A DNA stretch of 36,331 bases from Actinomycetes bacterium (GCA_025351965.1 JANXUX010000223.1:1-36331), one strand, 5' to 3'. Numbered from the stretch's first letter, positions 14,239 through 22,901 are shown. Numbers and translations: made by a program. Notes: generated by a model from the sequence alone, not told the origin.

Positions 14239-14925
14239 ATGTCGACATCCTCTGCCACTCCGCTGTCCGTCCACCGCCCGACGACCACACCTCGGGGCGC
14301 GATCATCGTGCTGCAGGAGGCGTTCGGCGTGAACGACGACATCGAGGACGTGTGCAGCCGGTTCGCCGACGCCGGTTGGCTGGCGATCGCGCCGCACCTG
14401 TTCCACCGTACCGGTGACCCTCAGCTCGGGTACGACGACTTCTCCAAGATCGGTCCCCATTTCGAGGCGCTGACCCCTGCCACGATCCTCGCGGACATCG
14501 ACGCTGCCCTGACCAGCGCTGCGGGCGAGGGCTTCGCGCCGCCATCGATCGGTGTGGTCGGGTTCTGTATGGGTGGCACGCTCGCGCTCCATACTGCTGT
14601 CGAGCGGGAGGTCGGCGCGGCGGTGACGTTCTACGGCGGTGGCGTGACCGCCGGGCGCTTCGGTTTCCCCTCCCTCGTCGAGGTCGCGCCTCGACTCGCT
14701 GTGCCGTGGCTCGGCCTCTTCGGCGATCTGGATACGGGCATCCCCGTCGACGACGTCGAGGCGTTGCGGACGGCAGCGGCGACGTCGGCTGCCCCGACCG
14801 AGATCGTGCGCTATCCCGAGGCGAACCACGGGTTCAACTGTGACCGCCGGGCGAGCTACCACGCTGCTTCTGCGTCCGATGCCTGGCGGCGGACGCTCGA
14901 CTTCTTCGCAGCGAACCTGGCCTGA
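14239..14925 (+). CDS. Dienelactone hydrolase family protein
   Basis: Cytosolic alpha/beta hydrolase of 228 aa, the usual size for carboxymethylenebutenolidase-type enzymes, which open lactone rings in chlorocatechol-type aromatic breakdown; many members have other ester substrates. The nucleophile is Cys110 in GFCMGG (cysteine instead of serine is the family hallmark), Asp165 in GDLDTGIP and His197 in NHGFNC complete the triad, and Glu27 in LQEAFGVN is the activating glutamate. The gene is alone, with a leaderless-type promoter, and converges on the lipoprotein hydrolase gene. No aromatic ring-cleavage genes are nearby, so the substrate is open. Confidence 0.9.
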   Translation: MSTSSATPLSVHRPTTTPRGAIIVLQEAFGVNDDIEDVCSRFADAGWLAIAPHLFHRTGDPQLGYDDFSKIGPHFEALTPATILADIDAALTSAAGEGFAPPSIGVVGFCMGGTLALHTAVEREVGAAVTFYGGGVTAGRFGFPSLVEVAPRLAVPWLGLFGDLDTGIPVDDVEALRTAAATSAAPTEIVRYPEANHGFNCDRRASYHAASASDAWRRTLDFFAANLA

Positions 14926-14959
14926 GCCAGAGGCGAACCCGGCCTGACCCAGCAGCGCG

Positions 14960-16768
14960 TCAGGCTGCAGATGCGGCCGTCACACCACCCACCGCCGGCA
15001 GGTCGATGGTGATCGCTCCGAAGTCGATGGTGCCGCCGAGGCGGGGGACGGCATAGGCGACGGTGGTCGCAACGATCTGCAGCGTCACCGTGGCTGTCGG
15101 GTGGGCGGTGAACGCGATCATCTCGAGCGGCACCGTGGTGGTGTGACTGGCCCCGTCGAGGGTGACGGCGACCGGGGTGATCTGGTTGCCGAGCACGAGC
15201 CCAGAAGCGTCGTCGACGAGCTGGGCGAAGACGCGCGTGGGTTGCGGACCGTCGGGTGTCGTCCCGCTGTAGGTCATGGTCAGCTGTGGTGCGCCGACCA
15301 GCACGATGTCGGCGGCAGGCGCTGGAACGGTCACATCGACCGAGTTGGTGGCTGGGCCGGGCGTGATCGGCGAGATCGCGCCGGCGAGTGCGCCGCCAGC
15401 GCCGTTCGCCGTGAGCGGCCCGGCGCCGCCGGCGGCCACGAGGGCGAGTGTGCCCGCACCCGAACCGGTGAGCGGCGCAGCGGAGGAGGGCGAGGGCGGG
15501 AACTGGTCGGCGGTGTACGACACGCCGTCCTGATCGACGAACTCGAATGCCGGCCCGAGGACGACCGTGGTGTCCTTCATCACGTAGTGCCGCAGCCAGT
15601 CAAGAGCTGCCTCGGAGGTGTTCGCGCTGTCACCGGGATCGGTGAGGCACGCCCCGTGGCCGCCGCAGAACCACAACAACGACACCGGGGTGCCGTTGGA
15701 AGCCAGCGCTGCATAGTTGCTCGCCGATTCGTCGAGCGTGAACAGCGTGTCCACCGTGCCCTGGATGATGAGCGTCGGCACGGTGATGTCGGCGACGGAG
15801 TCACCAGGCCCGCGATCTGCGAACCACTGCACATCGGCTGGATCGATCAAACCGGTGCTGTTGCCGGCTGCGTCGGTGCGCGCGATCGTCGGGTCGAGCG
15901 ACCGGCCGGATGCGGCGGCCGACAAGAAGTTGGCCCAGCCGGTCTTGGCGGTGTCGGCCTTGAACAGGCTGGTCCGGAGGGAGTGCCAGGCAATCACCGG
16001 GACGATGGCGTCGACGCGGCAGTCGATGGCGGCCGTGACGAACTGGATGCCACCGCCGTAGGACGCTCCGAACATTCCGACCCGGGGATCGCGCTCGGAG
16101 TCCAGGGCAGCTTCGGGGCGGGCCGACACCCAGTCGAGGAGCTGTTGTACGTCACGTCCCTCGTATTCGGGACTGTCGACCTCGACGGTGCCCGTCGACC
16201 GGCCGAAGCCCCGCGGGTCCCACGTGAGGACGTTGAAACCCGCCTGGCGCAGGCTCGAGATCGTGACCACGTCGCCGGTGCCGACGCTGTTCACGTTGGT
16301 GTCGCCGGCCGAGCCCCATCCCGGCCCCATCAGCACGGTCGGTGCCGTGTCGGCGTCGTCGAGTCCGGCGAGTGGGAACCAGTGGGCCCGGATCACGGTG
16401 CCGTCGAACGAGGTGACGTCCCACTCCTGGCCCGTGTCGTCAGCGGCGGTGGCATCGACCGGGGTCGTGGTCGTCGGGGCGACGCAGACACGGGCGGAGC
16501 CGGTATTGCTATCGGAGCCGGTGGTGCTGTCGGTGGTGGCCGTCGTGTCGGGAGCGTCGAGCGTGGTGTCGGGCGTGGTGTCGGGCGGGTCCGTTGCGCC
16601 AGTGGCCGAACCCGCCGTGGACCCGGCCGGAGCCGTCGTGGCCGTCGTGGCCGTCGTGGCCGGAGCCGTCATGGCCGTCACCGACGTGGTCGACGCGTCG
16701 CTGCTGCAGGCCGCGAAACCCAGCGACGCGAGCGTGAGGAGGGCGGCAGCATGGCGTCGGGTGGGCAT
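14960..16768 (-). CDS. Secreted lipoprotein, alpha/beta hydrolase of the CocE/X-Pro peptidase type
   Basis: A 602-aa exported hydrolase. A lipoprotein signal peptide (MPTRRHAAALLTLASLGFAAC, lipobox cysteine near residue 21) anchors it outside the membrane, followed by a Thr/Asp/Ala-rich linker of about 75 residues. The catalytic domain has PTVLMGPGWG as oxyanion region, the nucleophile serine in GASYGGG, an aspartate in QGTVDTLF and a histidine in CGGHGAC; the C-terminal 200 residues form a beta-rich domain like the C-terminal domain of CocE/NonD hydrolases. Likely an esterase or peptidase on external substrates. The ATG at 16768 follows TACACT by 6 nt; the 828-aa ORF-track version is antisense to fumC upstream. 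Confidence 0.87.
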   Translation of the reverse strand: MPTRRHAAALLTLASLGFAACSSDASTTSVTAMTAPATTATTATTAPAGSTAGSATGATDPPDTTPDTTLDAPDTTATTDSTTGSDSNTGSARVCVAPTTTTPVDATAADDTGQEWDVTSFDGTVIRAHWFPLAGLDDADTAPTVLMGPGWGSAGDTNVNSVGTGDVVTISSLRQAGFNVLTWDPRGFGRSTGTVEVDSPEYEGRDVQQLLDWVSARPEAALDSERDPRVGMFGASYGGGIQFVTAAIDCRVDAIVPVIAWHSLRTSLFKADTAKTGWANFLSAAASGRSLDPTIARTDAAGNSTGLIDPADVQWFADRGPGDSVADITVPTLIIQGTVDTLFTLDESASNYAALASNGTPVSLLWFCGGHGACLTDPGDSANTSEAALDWLRHYVMKDTTVVLGPAFEFVDQDGVSYTADQFPPSPSSAAPLTGSGAGTLALVAAGGAGPLTANGAGGALAGAISPITPGPATNSVDVTVPAPAADIVLVGAPQLTMTYSGTTPDGPQPTRVFAQLVDDASGLVLGNQITPVAVTLDGASHTTTVPLEMIAFTAHPTATVTLQIVATTVAYAVPRLGGTIDFGAITIDLPAVGGVTAASAA

Positions 16769-16774
16769 GCATAC

Positions 16775-16780
16775 AGTGTA
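16775..16780 (-). promoter_or_regulatory. Leaderless-type -10 box of the lipoprotein hydrolase gene
   Basis: TACACT on the minus strand, 6 nt before the ATG at 16768. Confidence 0.5.
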
Positions 16781-16921
16781 CGACGGGGGTGTTTGCAGCG
16801 ATTCCGGCGAAGCGGGTGCGGTGATCGCAGCTCGACCCGGACGAGTGTGGATTACCCTGCCAGCCAGAGGCTCGCCGGTGCAACGGCGTCGAGTCGTCGA
16901 AGCGACAGAGAGGGGATCGCG

Positions 16922-18277
16922 ATGGCGATCAACCGTCCAGCAGAGCCACTGTGGGGCCACGAGACCGAGTTGGCCCTCGCCAACTTCGACGTGTCCGGGC
17001 GCCCGCTGCCGATCGAGGTCGTGCACGCGCTCGCGGCGATCAAGGTCGACGCCGCCGAGGTGAACGGGGCGCGACTGGATCCCGACGGTGGCGAGGTCGC
17101 GCAGCGGTTCCGCGCCATCGCCGAGGCCGCAGCGCGCGTCGAGGTCGGTGAGTTCGACGACCACTTCCTGATCGACGTCTTCCAGACCGGTTCGGGAACT
17201 TCGACCAACATGAATGTCAACGAGGTCGTCGCCCATCTCGCATCCGCTGCGAGCGGCCTGACCGTGCACCCCAACGATCACGTCAACGCCGGGCAATCGT
17301 CGAACGACACGTTCCCGACCGCGGTCAGCATGGCCGTCGTCGTCCAGATCACGGCGACCGTGCTGCCGGCCGTCGCCCAGCTGACCGAGTCGCTCGCGGC
17401 CGCAGCAACCCGGTTCGCGACGGTGGTCAAGTCCGGTCGCACCCATCTGATGGACGCCGTGCCGATCTTCCTCGGCGACGAGTTCGACGGCTACGCGGCG
17501 CAGCTGCGTGAGGCCTCCGAGCGTCTGCAGACATCGCTGCCGCGGATCGGTCGCGTGCCGCTCGGTGGCACGGCCGTTGGCAACGGCCTCAACGCCGACC
17601 CGTCATTCGGCGCCGACGTCGTTGCTCGGTTGGCGGCTCGATACGGCATCGGGCTGTCCATCGCTCCCAGCCGATTCGCGGCACAGGCGATGCGCGACGG
17701 CATCGTCGAGGCGTCTAGCCACCTGCGCGCCCTGGGCGTGTCGCTGCTCAAGATCGCCAATGACATCCGCCTGATGGGCTCCGGGCCTGCGACCGGGCTC
17801 GGCGAGATCCGGCTGCCCGAGCTGCAGGCGGGCTCGTCGATCATGCCCGGCAAGGTCAACCCGGTGATGTGCGAGATGGTGACCCAGGTCGCGATCCACG
17901 TCTTCGGCAACGACGCCGCGATCGCTTTTGCCGGCTCGCAGGGCACGTTCGAGCTGAACACCTACCAGCCGATGATGGCGGGGAACGTCATCGAGTCCGG
18001 CCGTCTTCTCGCCGTGGCGTGCACCCTGTTCGCAACGCGATGCGTCGACGGCATCGAGGCCGACGAAGAGCGTTGCGCGTTCTACGCAGGCGCAACGCCT
18101 GCGCTGGCCACGACGCTGAACGCCGCGCTGGGGTACGACCGTGTCTCCAAGATCGTCAAGACCGCCGTGGCCCGACATCGCTCGCTGCTCGACGTGGTCG
18201 TCGAGGACGGCGCCCTCGACGAGGCGACGGCGCGATCGCTGCTCGATGCCTCACGGGTCGCCCGCGGCAACCGCTGA
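16922..18277 (+). CDS. fumC: Class II fumarate hydratase
   Basis: Iron-independent fumarase of 451 aa that interconverts fumarate and L-malate in the TCA cycle. The superfamily signature GSSIMPGKVN is at 304-313. Other conserved regions are FQTGSGTSTNMNVNEV (about 87-102), NAGQSSNDTFPTA, SGRTHLMDAVP (the active-site histidine region) and GNGLNADPSF. The TNMNVNEV and RTHLMDA forms fit fumarase better than aspartate ammonia-lyase or adenylosuccinate lyase, although aspartase cannot be wholly excluded. Start ATG 16922 has a Shine-Dalgarno AGAGGGGAT. A -10-like TACCCT lies at 16853-16858. The gene is single, divergent from the lipoprotein hydrolase, and is followed by a cluster of inverted repeats. 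Confidence 0.93.
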   Translation: MAINRPAEPLWGHETELALANFDVSGRPLPIEVVHALAAIKVDAAEVNGARLDPDGGEVAQRFRAIAEAAARVEVGEFDDHFLIDVFQTGSGTSTNMNVNEVVAHLASAASGLTVHPNDHVNAGQSSNDTFPTAVSMAVVVQITATVLPAVAQLTESLAAAATRFATVVKSGRTHLMDAVPIFLGDEFDGYAAQLREASERLQTSLPRIGRVPLGGTAVGNGLNADPSFGADVVARLAARYGIGLSIAPSRFAAQAMRDGIVEASSHLRALGVSLLKIANDIRLMGSGPATGLGEIRLPELQAGSSIMPGKVNPVMCEMVTQVAIHVFGNDAAIAFAGSQGTFELNTYQPMMAGNVIESGRLLAVACTLFATRCVDGIEADEERCAFYAGATPALATTLNAALGYDRVSKIVKTAVARHRSLLDVVVEDGALDEATARSLLDASRVARGNR

Positions 18278-18309
18278 GCGGCAGCTCCAGGACGCTGTCG
18301 CCCGATGCA

Positions 18310-18420
18310 AACACGTGTGCTGGTGTCCGCCGGCCATGGATGGGAGACGGCAGACGGACACCAGCGACGTGTTGTGCGTCGTCAGCGGGGAAGCTCATCC
18401 GACGCACGTTGACCATCAAC
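18310..18420. repeat. Cluster of three inverted repeats downstream of fumC
   Basis: First, GCTGGTGTCCG (18319-18329) pairs with CGGACACCAGC (18355-18365) and extends outward by AACACGT/ACGTGTT. Second, GTGCGTCG (18374-18381) pairs with CGACGCAC (18400-18407). Third, GTTGA-CCA-TCAAC (18408-18420). None is followed by a T tract. They may combine terminator and operator functions, or be another small palindromic element; the interval 18278-18482 holds no gene. Confidence 0.65.
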
Positions 18421-18473
18421 TACCCCTGGTTCGAGCGGCCGAAACCTGCAGATTCGGAGAATTTCGGAGTGTG

Positions 18474-18479
18474 TAGCGT
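18474..18479 (+). promoter_or_regulatory. Leaderless-type -10 box of the lipoprotein esterase gene
   Basis: TAGCGT followed by 6 nt and a GTG at 18486; this favours the second of two adjacent GTG codons as start. Confidence 0.45.
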
Positions 18480-18485
18480 GGCGTG

Positions 18486-19382
18486 GTGCGGCGGCTCGTG
18501 GGAATGCTCGGAATCATGATTGCGGCGACGGCGTGCTCCAGCGTCGCGTCGCCTGTCGACTCGTCGCAATCGACCGATCCGGAGACAACCATCATCTCGA
18601 CCAGCGCCACGCAACCGCCAGCGCCCACCCCGGCCACCATCGCATACGGGACCGATCCCTCACAGTTCGGACAGCTCTGGCTCCCCGCCGACGCCGACGC
18701 CGGCGGTGAGCCGCTGCCGGTCGTCGTCCTCATCCACGGCGGGTTCTGGCGAGCCGAGTACGGCCTCGATCTCATGGACGGCCTCGCCGCGGACCTGGCC
18801 GCCAGAGGGCGCGCGGTGTGGAACATCGAGTACCGCCGTGTCGGTCAAGACGGTGGCGGCTACCCGGGCACGCTCGAGGACGTCGCCGCGGCGATCCATG
18901 CCCTGCTCGGCATCGCAACGACACACCACCTCGATCTCGCCGACGTCGTGTTCGTCGGTCATTCCGCAGGCGGTCAACTCGCGCTGTGGGCCGCCTGCCG
19001 TGGCGCCCTGGCGTCGGGGGCGCCTGGTGCTGGACCGGTCGTCATCCCCCGTTTGGCGATCGGGCAGGGCCCGGTCGTTGATCTCGTCGCCGGCGATCGC
19101 CTCGGTCTCGGTGGGGGAGCGGTCACGGACTTCATCGGCGGGACGGCGGCGGAGTTCCCCGACCGCTATGCAATTGCGTCACCGTCCACCGCAGCGGGTG
19201 TGCGACTCGCCGTTGTGCGCGGTGCCGAGGACCAAATCGTGCCGGCGTCGTTCACGCTGCCGTCGGATTCGGCTCAGGCGGCACGCATCGACGTCGTCGA
19301 CGTCGATGGTGCCGATCACTTCGCATTGATCGATCCGACGAGTTCGGCGTGGCAGGCGGTGCTGACGCTCATCGCGGCGTGA
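18486..19382 (+). CDS. Secreted lipoprotein, alpha/beta hydrolase (arylformamidase/BD-FAE-like esterase)
   Basis: A 298-aa exported esterase-like protein. The signal peptide ends in a lipobox (MIAATAC), then a Ser/Thr/Pro-rich linker of about 35 residues, then a compact hydrolase domain with oxyanion HGG in LIHGGFWR, nucleophile Ser in GHSAGGQLAL, Asp in RGAEDQIVP and His in DGADHFALI. HGGFWR with GHSAGG resembles the kynurenine formamidase-like/BD-FAE branch, but a secreted lipoprotein is unlikely to act on intracellular formylkynurenine. Start GTG 18486 is preferred over 18483 because of promoter spacing. The 3' end overlaps the convergent DUF4118 gene by 14 bp. Confidence 0.83.
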   Translation: MRRLVGMLGIMIAATACSSVASPVDSSQSTDPETTIISTSATQPPAPTPATIAYGTDPSQFGQLWLPADADAGGEPLPVVVLIHGGFWRAEYGLDLMDGLAADLAARGRAVWNIEYRRVGQDGGGYPGTLEDVAAAIHALLGIATTHHLDLADVVFVGHSAGGQLALWAACRGALASGAPGAGPVVIPRLAIGQGPVVDLVAGDRLGLGGGAVTDFIGGTAAEFPDRYAIASPSTAAGVRLAVVRGAEDQIVPASFTLPSDSAQAARIDVVDVDGADHFALIDPTSSAWQAVLTLIAA

Positions 19383-20130
19383 GCAGTCGCGCCGCCCGCT
19401 CGTTGACCAGCGCCAGGGCGTAGAGATCAGCGAGGGCGATGGCCGCGCGCCGATCGTTCAGCGTCGAGCCGTGGCGGGAATCGGGGACCATCACGATGTG
19501 GCCGAGTGTGCTGCCGGGGACGGCGACGGCGATCGCCGCACCGGCGACCGGGAGCTCGAAGCCGCCGATCCCGATCCGCATCGACGTGCCCACCAGGGCA
19601 CCCGTGCGGGGAATCACGCCGACGGTCACAGCAGCGCCGCGACCAACGGCTTCGAACCGGCATTCGCTCAACCCGAGCGTCTCGACCAGCGTGGCTCGGA
19701 CGGTCTCGAACACGGCGTCTGACGGGTCACCTGCAGCAACCTGCTGGACCGCGGACTCCAGCGCGTGAGCCGTCGCTGCGACGTGCTGCGCTGCGGTCGT
19801 CTTTCGGCGCCGCGATGCGCCGATCTCGGCGACGAAGAGACCGAGCACGGCGAGCAGGACGACGGTCATGACGTCGCGGCTGCCGGAGATGCGCAGCGAG
19901 TGGTACGGCTCGGTGTGGAAGAAGTTGAACGACGTCGCTGCGGTCAGCGCAGTGACGATGCCCGCCGTCCGGCCTGCAAGGGCCGCCAGGACCACGACGC
20001 CGGCCAGGACGAGGGCGACGTTGGTCGCGCCGATGTCGTCGCGGAACCGGCCGAACATGCCCGCCACGAACACGGCCGCGATCGGACCACCGGCAATCGA
20101 CACCACTCCATCACTGTGCTGCTCGCTCAT
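19369..20130 (-). CDS. DUF4118 (KdpD-like sensor) membrane protein without kinase domain
   Basis: A 253-aa membrane protein. The first 110 residues hold three to four hydrophobic helices and the DUF4118 hallmark TAATSFNFFHTEPYHSLRI, known from the membrane part of the KdpD osmosensing kinase. After a short helix (RRRKTTAAQHVAATAHALESAVQQ) comes a GAF-like domain of about 120 residues (ALGLSECRFEAVG to ALADLYALALVNERA). No histidine-kinase H-box or ATPase motif is present and no kdp gene is nearby. It may sense a signal and pass it on through protein contact. The 3' end overlaps the convergent esterase gene. Confidence 0.82.
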   Translation of the reverse strand: MSEQHSDGVVSIAGGPIAAVFVAGMFGRFRDDIGATNVALVLAGVVVLAALAGRTAGIVTALTAATSFNFFHTEPYHSLRISGSRDVMTVVLLAVLGLFVAEIGASRRRKTTAAQHVAATAHALESAVQQVAAGDPSDAVFETVRATLVETLGLSECRFEAVGRGAAVTVGVIPRTGALVGTSMRIGIGGFELPVAGAAIAVAVPGSTLGHIVMVPDSRHGSTLNDRRAAIALADLYALALVNERAARLLTPR

Positions 20131-20203
20131 CAGCCCGGTCTACGCGTGCGTCGGTCGGCCGTCCCGGTCGTTCACGGAATCTCCACGTCGGTGCGCTGGA
20201 TCT

Positions 20204-20584
20204 TCACGCTTGCTTGCCGAGCAGCCATGAACCGATCCGCAGCAGGTTGCCGTCGGGGTCGAAGTGGGCGAACTCGCGCAGCCCGTATTCGGTGTCGTTC
20301 GGCGGCATCAGCACGCCGAGGGCACCGCTCTCGCGCCATTCGACATACAGCGCGTCGGCATCAGCGACATAGATGTACGAGGTCGCGCCCTGGGCGTCGA
20401 TGTCGAGATCGGGAGCGGATTCGAGGTGCAGCCAGACCTCGTCGCGCTTGGCGAAGGCGTAGCCGCCGCCTTCGTACTCGGCGACGTCGAAGCCCAGCCG
20501 CGTGTAGTGGGCGATCGCCCGATCGATGTCTCGCGCCGGGAGCACCGGCGCAACGGTCAGGAACTTCTGGTCCACCTGCGTCAT
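20204..20584 (-). CDS. VOC-family protein (glyoxalase/bleomycin-resistance-like)
   Basis: A 126-aa single-domain vicinal-oxygen-chelate protein with the two beta-alpha-beta-beta-beta modules: LTVAPVLPARDIDRAIAHYTRLGFDV in the first and SYIYVADADALYVEWRESG...EFAHFDPDGNLLRIGSW in the second. FAHFDPDGNLLRIG is the typical final strand with a Glu-like metal position. The family covers bleomycin-binding proteins and metal-dependent isomerases or dioxygenases; this member resembles the bleomycin-resistance branch in length and in GYAFAKRDEVWLHL, but no resistance role can be claimed. ATG 20584 lies 6 nt after a TACGAT -10 box. Confidence 0.85.
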   Translation of the reverse strand: MTQVDQKFLTVAPVLPARDIDRAIAHYTRLGFDVAEYEGGGYAFAKRDEVWLHLESAPDLDIDAQGATSYIYVADADALYVEWRESGALGVLMPPNDTEYGLREFAHFDPDGNLLRIGSWLLGKQA

Positions 20585-20590
20585 CGCGCC

Positions 20591-20596
20591 ATCGTA
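20591..20596 (-). promoter_or_regulatory. Leaderless-type -10 box of the VOC gene
   Basis: TACGAT on the minus strand, 6 nt before the ATG at 20584. Confidence 0.45.
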
Positions 20597-20664
20597 CGCG
20601 CCGCGCGATCGCGCAGGTCTTCGGACCGGTGATCAACTAGATCCAGGCGCCGCCCACCCGGCCG

Positions 20665-22869
20665 TCACCGCTTCAGGTCGGGACGGCCCACAGCATCGAA
20701 AATGAGGTTCGTGTAGAACTGTGCCGCGCCACCACCGCAGGCGATGTGGGTGCCGTCCTTGCACAGGCTCGTCGACATCGATGCGACCTGCCAGTCGAGC
20801 ACCGTCACGTTCGGGTACTGCGCCGGAAGCGCGCGGATGAGTTCGTTGTTGCCGTCCTGCCAGCTCTTCGGCACTCGCACGGTGAGGAAGACGACCGTCG
20901 GGGTCAGGTCGGGTGTGAGTTGGGCCATGATCCGCTGGAAGTCGCCGGCGCTGACGCTGCCGTTCGTGCCGATCTGGATGACCACGACGCTGCCGATCTG
21001 GTTGTTCGTGCGGAGCGTCTCGACAAGCGTCGCCATCTCCGGCCCCTGCCGACCTTTGAGAGCATCGACGTAGAAGCCCCCGGTCTGGAGATTGGTGATC
21101 GCTCCGAGCATCACCGACTCACCGAGCGCGATCGGCTGGATGCCTGACGGCACCGGTGCGGTCGTCGCTGCCGTGGTGGCGGCCGGCGCAGTTGTCGCGA
21201 GAACCGTCGCAGGAACCGTCGTCGGCGCGGATGTCGTCGCGGTGTCAACGGCGGGGGTTGTGGCGGTTGTCGTCGCAGCCGTCGTGTCGGCCTGGGCGAT
21301 GGTCGTGGTCTCGGCGACGGTGGTCGTGGCGGCCGTCGACGGTACGGCCGTGGTCGTCGCCCCGTTGCCGGTCGTATCCGATGTCGCCACGGCGTCGACG
21401 GTCGTGGCGGAGTTCGAGGCTTGCCCGGTGACGGTCGAGGCGACCACGGCCGGTCCGCCCGAGTTCGGTCCGTCGGCCGCTGCTCCTGCCTCGACGCTGC
21501 ACTCGACATCGCCGACGCAGACGTTGCGTGCCACTGCGAGGCTGACACCGGCAAAGCCGAGCACCGTCGAGAACACGGCGACGACGGCGACCAAACGCCG
21601 GCGGTGCCGTTCAGCCGGCGGTCCGCTGGGCACGTTCTCGCTGCGCAACCACGACCTGAACCTCCCGGTGCGGAAGGGAGTCTCGACGAGGCGGTAGCTC
21701 AGCTCGGTGATCGGCAGGGTGATGACCATCGCGAGGGCGAACTGCTTCCACGTCATCGCCAGACCGGCCTGCTGACGGATGATCTGGTAGATCGGCCAGT
21801 GGTACAGGTACAACCCGTAGCTGCGCGTCCCGATCCAGGCGAACAGCGGGTTGCCGAGGATCCGTCCGGTCAGCGCCCGACGGTGGGCCACGGCGGCGAT
21901 CACGGCGAGCGTCGCCACCCCGACGAGGAGGAACCCGCCACGGAACAGCCACGGGTTGTAGCGGGTGCCGAACGAGCTGCCCGAGCCCGACAGCGAGAGT
22001 GTGAACGCGAGCACAACGAGCAGCGCGACGCTGATCAACGCGATCAGGTCGAGACGGCGACCCTTGTCGCGCATCGGGCCACGGAGCAGGGCCAATGGCC
22101 GCCACCACATCGCGAACGCCGCGCCGAGCAGTAGCCCCCCGGCACGAGTGAACGTGCTCAGGTACAGCGCGTCGTCGATGTTGATGCACCGTCCGAACAG
22201 CGTCGCATAGCCGTGCGCCGAGCCAGTCCCGCACTCGTCGGCCACATCGCCGCCGACGAACAGGATTGCGACCACGATCGCGATCGCGACGCTGATCCCG
22301 GCCAGCCAGACCGCGACCTTGGGGAGGCGGTCGCGGCCTCGTCGCAGGATCAACGCCATCACCAACGGCCAGACCAGGTAGAACTGCTCCTCGACGGCCA
22401 ACGACCAGAGATGGCGCAACGGCGCGAATGCCTCGGACGCGGTGTAGCTCTGACCGACGACGATCTGATACCAGTTGCTGCCGTAGAAGATGCCGCCGAG
22501 GAAGTCGCCCCGGGTCCGGCCCTGCGGCCGCCGGTTGACCACTGCGAGGTAGGTCGCGAGGACGGCCATCATCACGAACAGCGCGGGGAGCAGGCGCCGG
22601 AACCGGCGCTTCCAGAACTGCCAGAGTTCGATGCGATCCGTGCGCTCGTGCTCGCCGATCAGGAGCAGCGTGATCAGGTAGCCGCTGATCACGAAGAACA
22701 CCTCGACACCGAGGAAACCGCCGCTCAACCATTCGTGGTTGGCGTGATAGATCATCACCGCGACGACGGCCAGGGCGCGCAGACCATCCAGGCCAGGCAT
22801 GTACCGGGTCTGGCTGATGTACGACATGGCGTTGGCGGACGGCCGTTGCGGCGGGGGCCAGGAGGACAT
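20665..22869 (-). CDS. Membrane acyltransferase (acyltransferase-3/OafA type) fused to a C-terminal SGNH domain
   Basis: A 734-aa envelope enzyme that should transfer acyl groups (often acetyl) to cell-surface sugars. Residues 20-400 form the acyltransferase-3 membrane domain with about ten helices and the hallmarks MPGLDGLRALAVVAVMIYH, GGFLGVEVFFVISGYLIT and SLAVEEQFYLVWPL. A last helix near 425-445 is followed by a Thr/Ala-rich extracytoplasmic linker (about 460-575) and an SGNH-hydrolase-like domain with ALGESVMLGAI, VVIQIGTNG and DGTHIAC. The block I motif has GES where GDS is usual. ATG 22869 has a Shine-Dalgarno TGGAG; ATG 22827 is an alternative. It diverges from the IclR gene across a repeat array. 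Confidence 0.9.
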   Translation of the reverse strand: MSSWPPPQRPSANAMSYISQTRYMPGLDGLRALAVVAVMIYHANHEWLSGGFLGVEVFFVISGYLITLLLIGEHERTDRIELWQFWKRRFRRLLPALFVMMAVLATYLAVVNRRPQGRTRGDFLGGIFYGSNWYQIVVGQSYTASEAFAPLRHLWSLAVEEQFYLVWPLVMALILRRGRDRLPKVAVWLAGISVAIAIVVAILFVGGDVADECGTGSAHGYATLFGRCINIDDALYLSTFTRAGGLLLGAAFAMWWRPLALLRGPMRDKGRRLDLIALISVALLVVLAFTLSLSGSGSSFGTRYNPWLFRGGFLLVGVATLAVIAAVAHRRALTGRILGNPLFAWIGTRSYGLYLYHWPIYQIIRQQAGLAMTWKQFALAMVITLPITELSYRLVETPFRTGRFRSWLRSENVPSGPPAERHRRRLVAVVAVFSTVLGFAGVSLAVARNVCVGDVECSVEAGAAADGPNSGGPAVVASTVTGQASNSATTVDAVATSDTTGNGATTTAVPSTAATTTVAETTTIAQADTTAATTTATTPAVDTATTSAPTTVPATVLATTAPAATTAATTAPVPSGIQPIALGESVMLGAITNLQTGGFYVDALKGRQGPEMATLVETLRTNNQIGSVVVIQIGTNGSVSAGDFQRIMAQLTPDLTPTVVFLTVRVPKSWQDGNNELIRALPAQYPNVTVLDWQVASMSTSLCKDGTHIACGGGAAQFYTNLIFDAVGRPDLKR

Positions 22870-22881
22870 TTCGGCTCCAGT

Positions 22882-22897
22882 ATCGCTCGCGAGCGAT
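22882..22897. promoter_or_regulatory. 16-bp perfect palindrome upstream of the acyltransferase gene
   Basis: ATCGCTCGCGAGCGAT is a self-complementary sequence just 12 bp upstream of the acyltransferase ATG. Its position suggests an operator; no specific regulator can be named. Confidence 0.5.
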
Positions 22898-22901
22898 GCA
22901 A

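Noticed and set aside
15101-16921. Upstream part of the 1058-aa plus-strand ORF ending at 18277
   Set aside because: Antisense to the lipoprotein hydrolase; fumarase homology and a Shine-Dalgarno begin at 16922.
16769-17446. N-terminal extension of the 828-aa minus-strand ORF
   Set aside because: Antisense to fumC; the lipoprotein signal peptide starts at 16768, directly after a -10 box.
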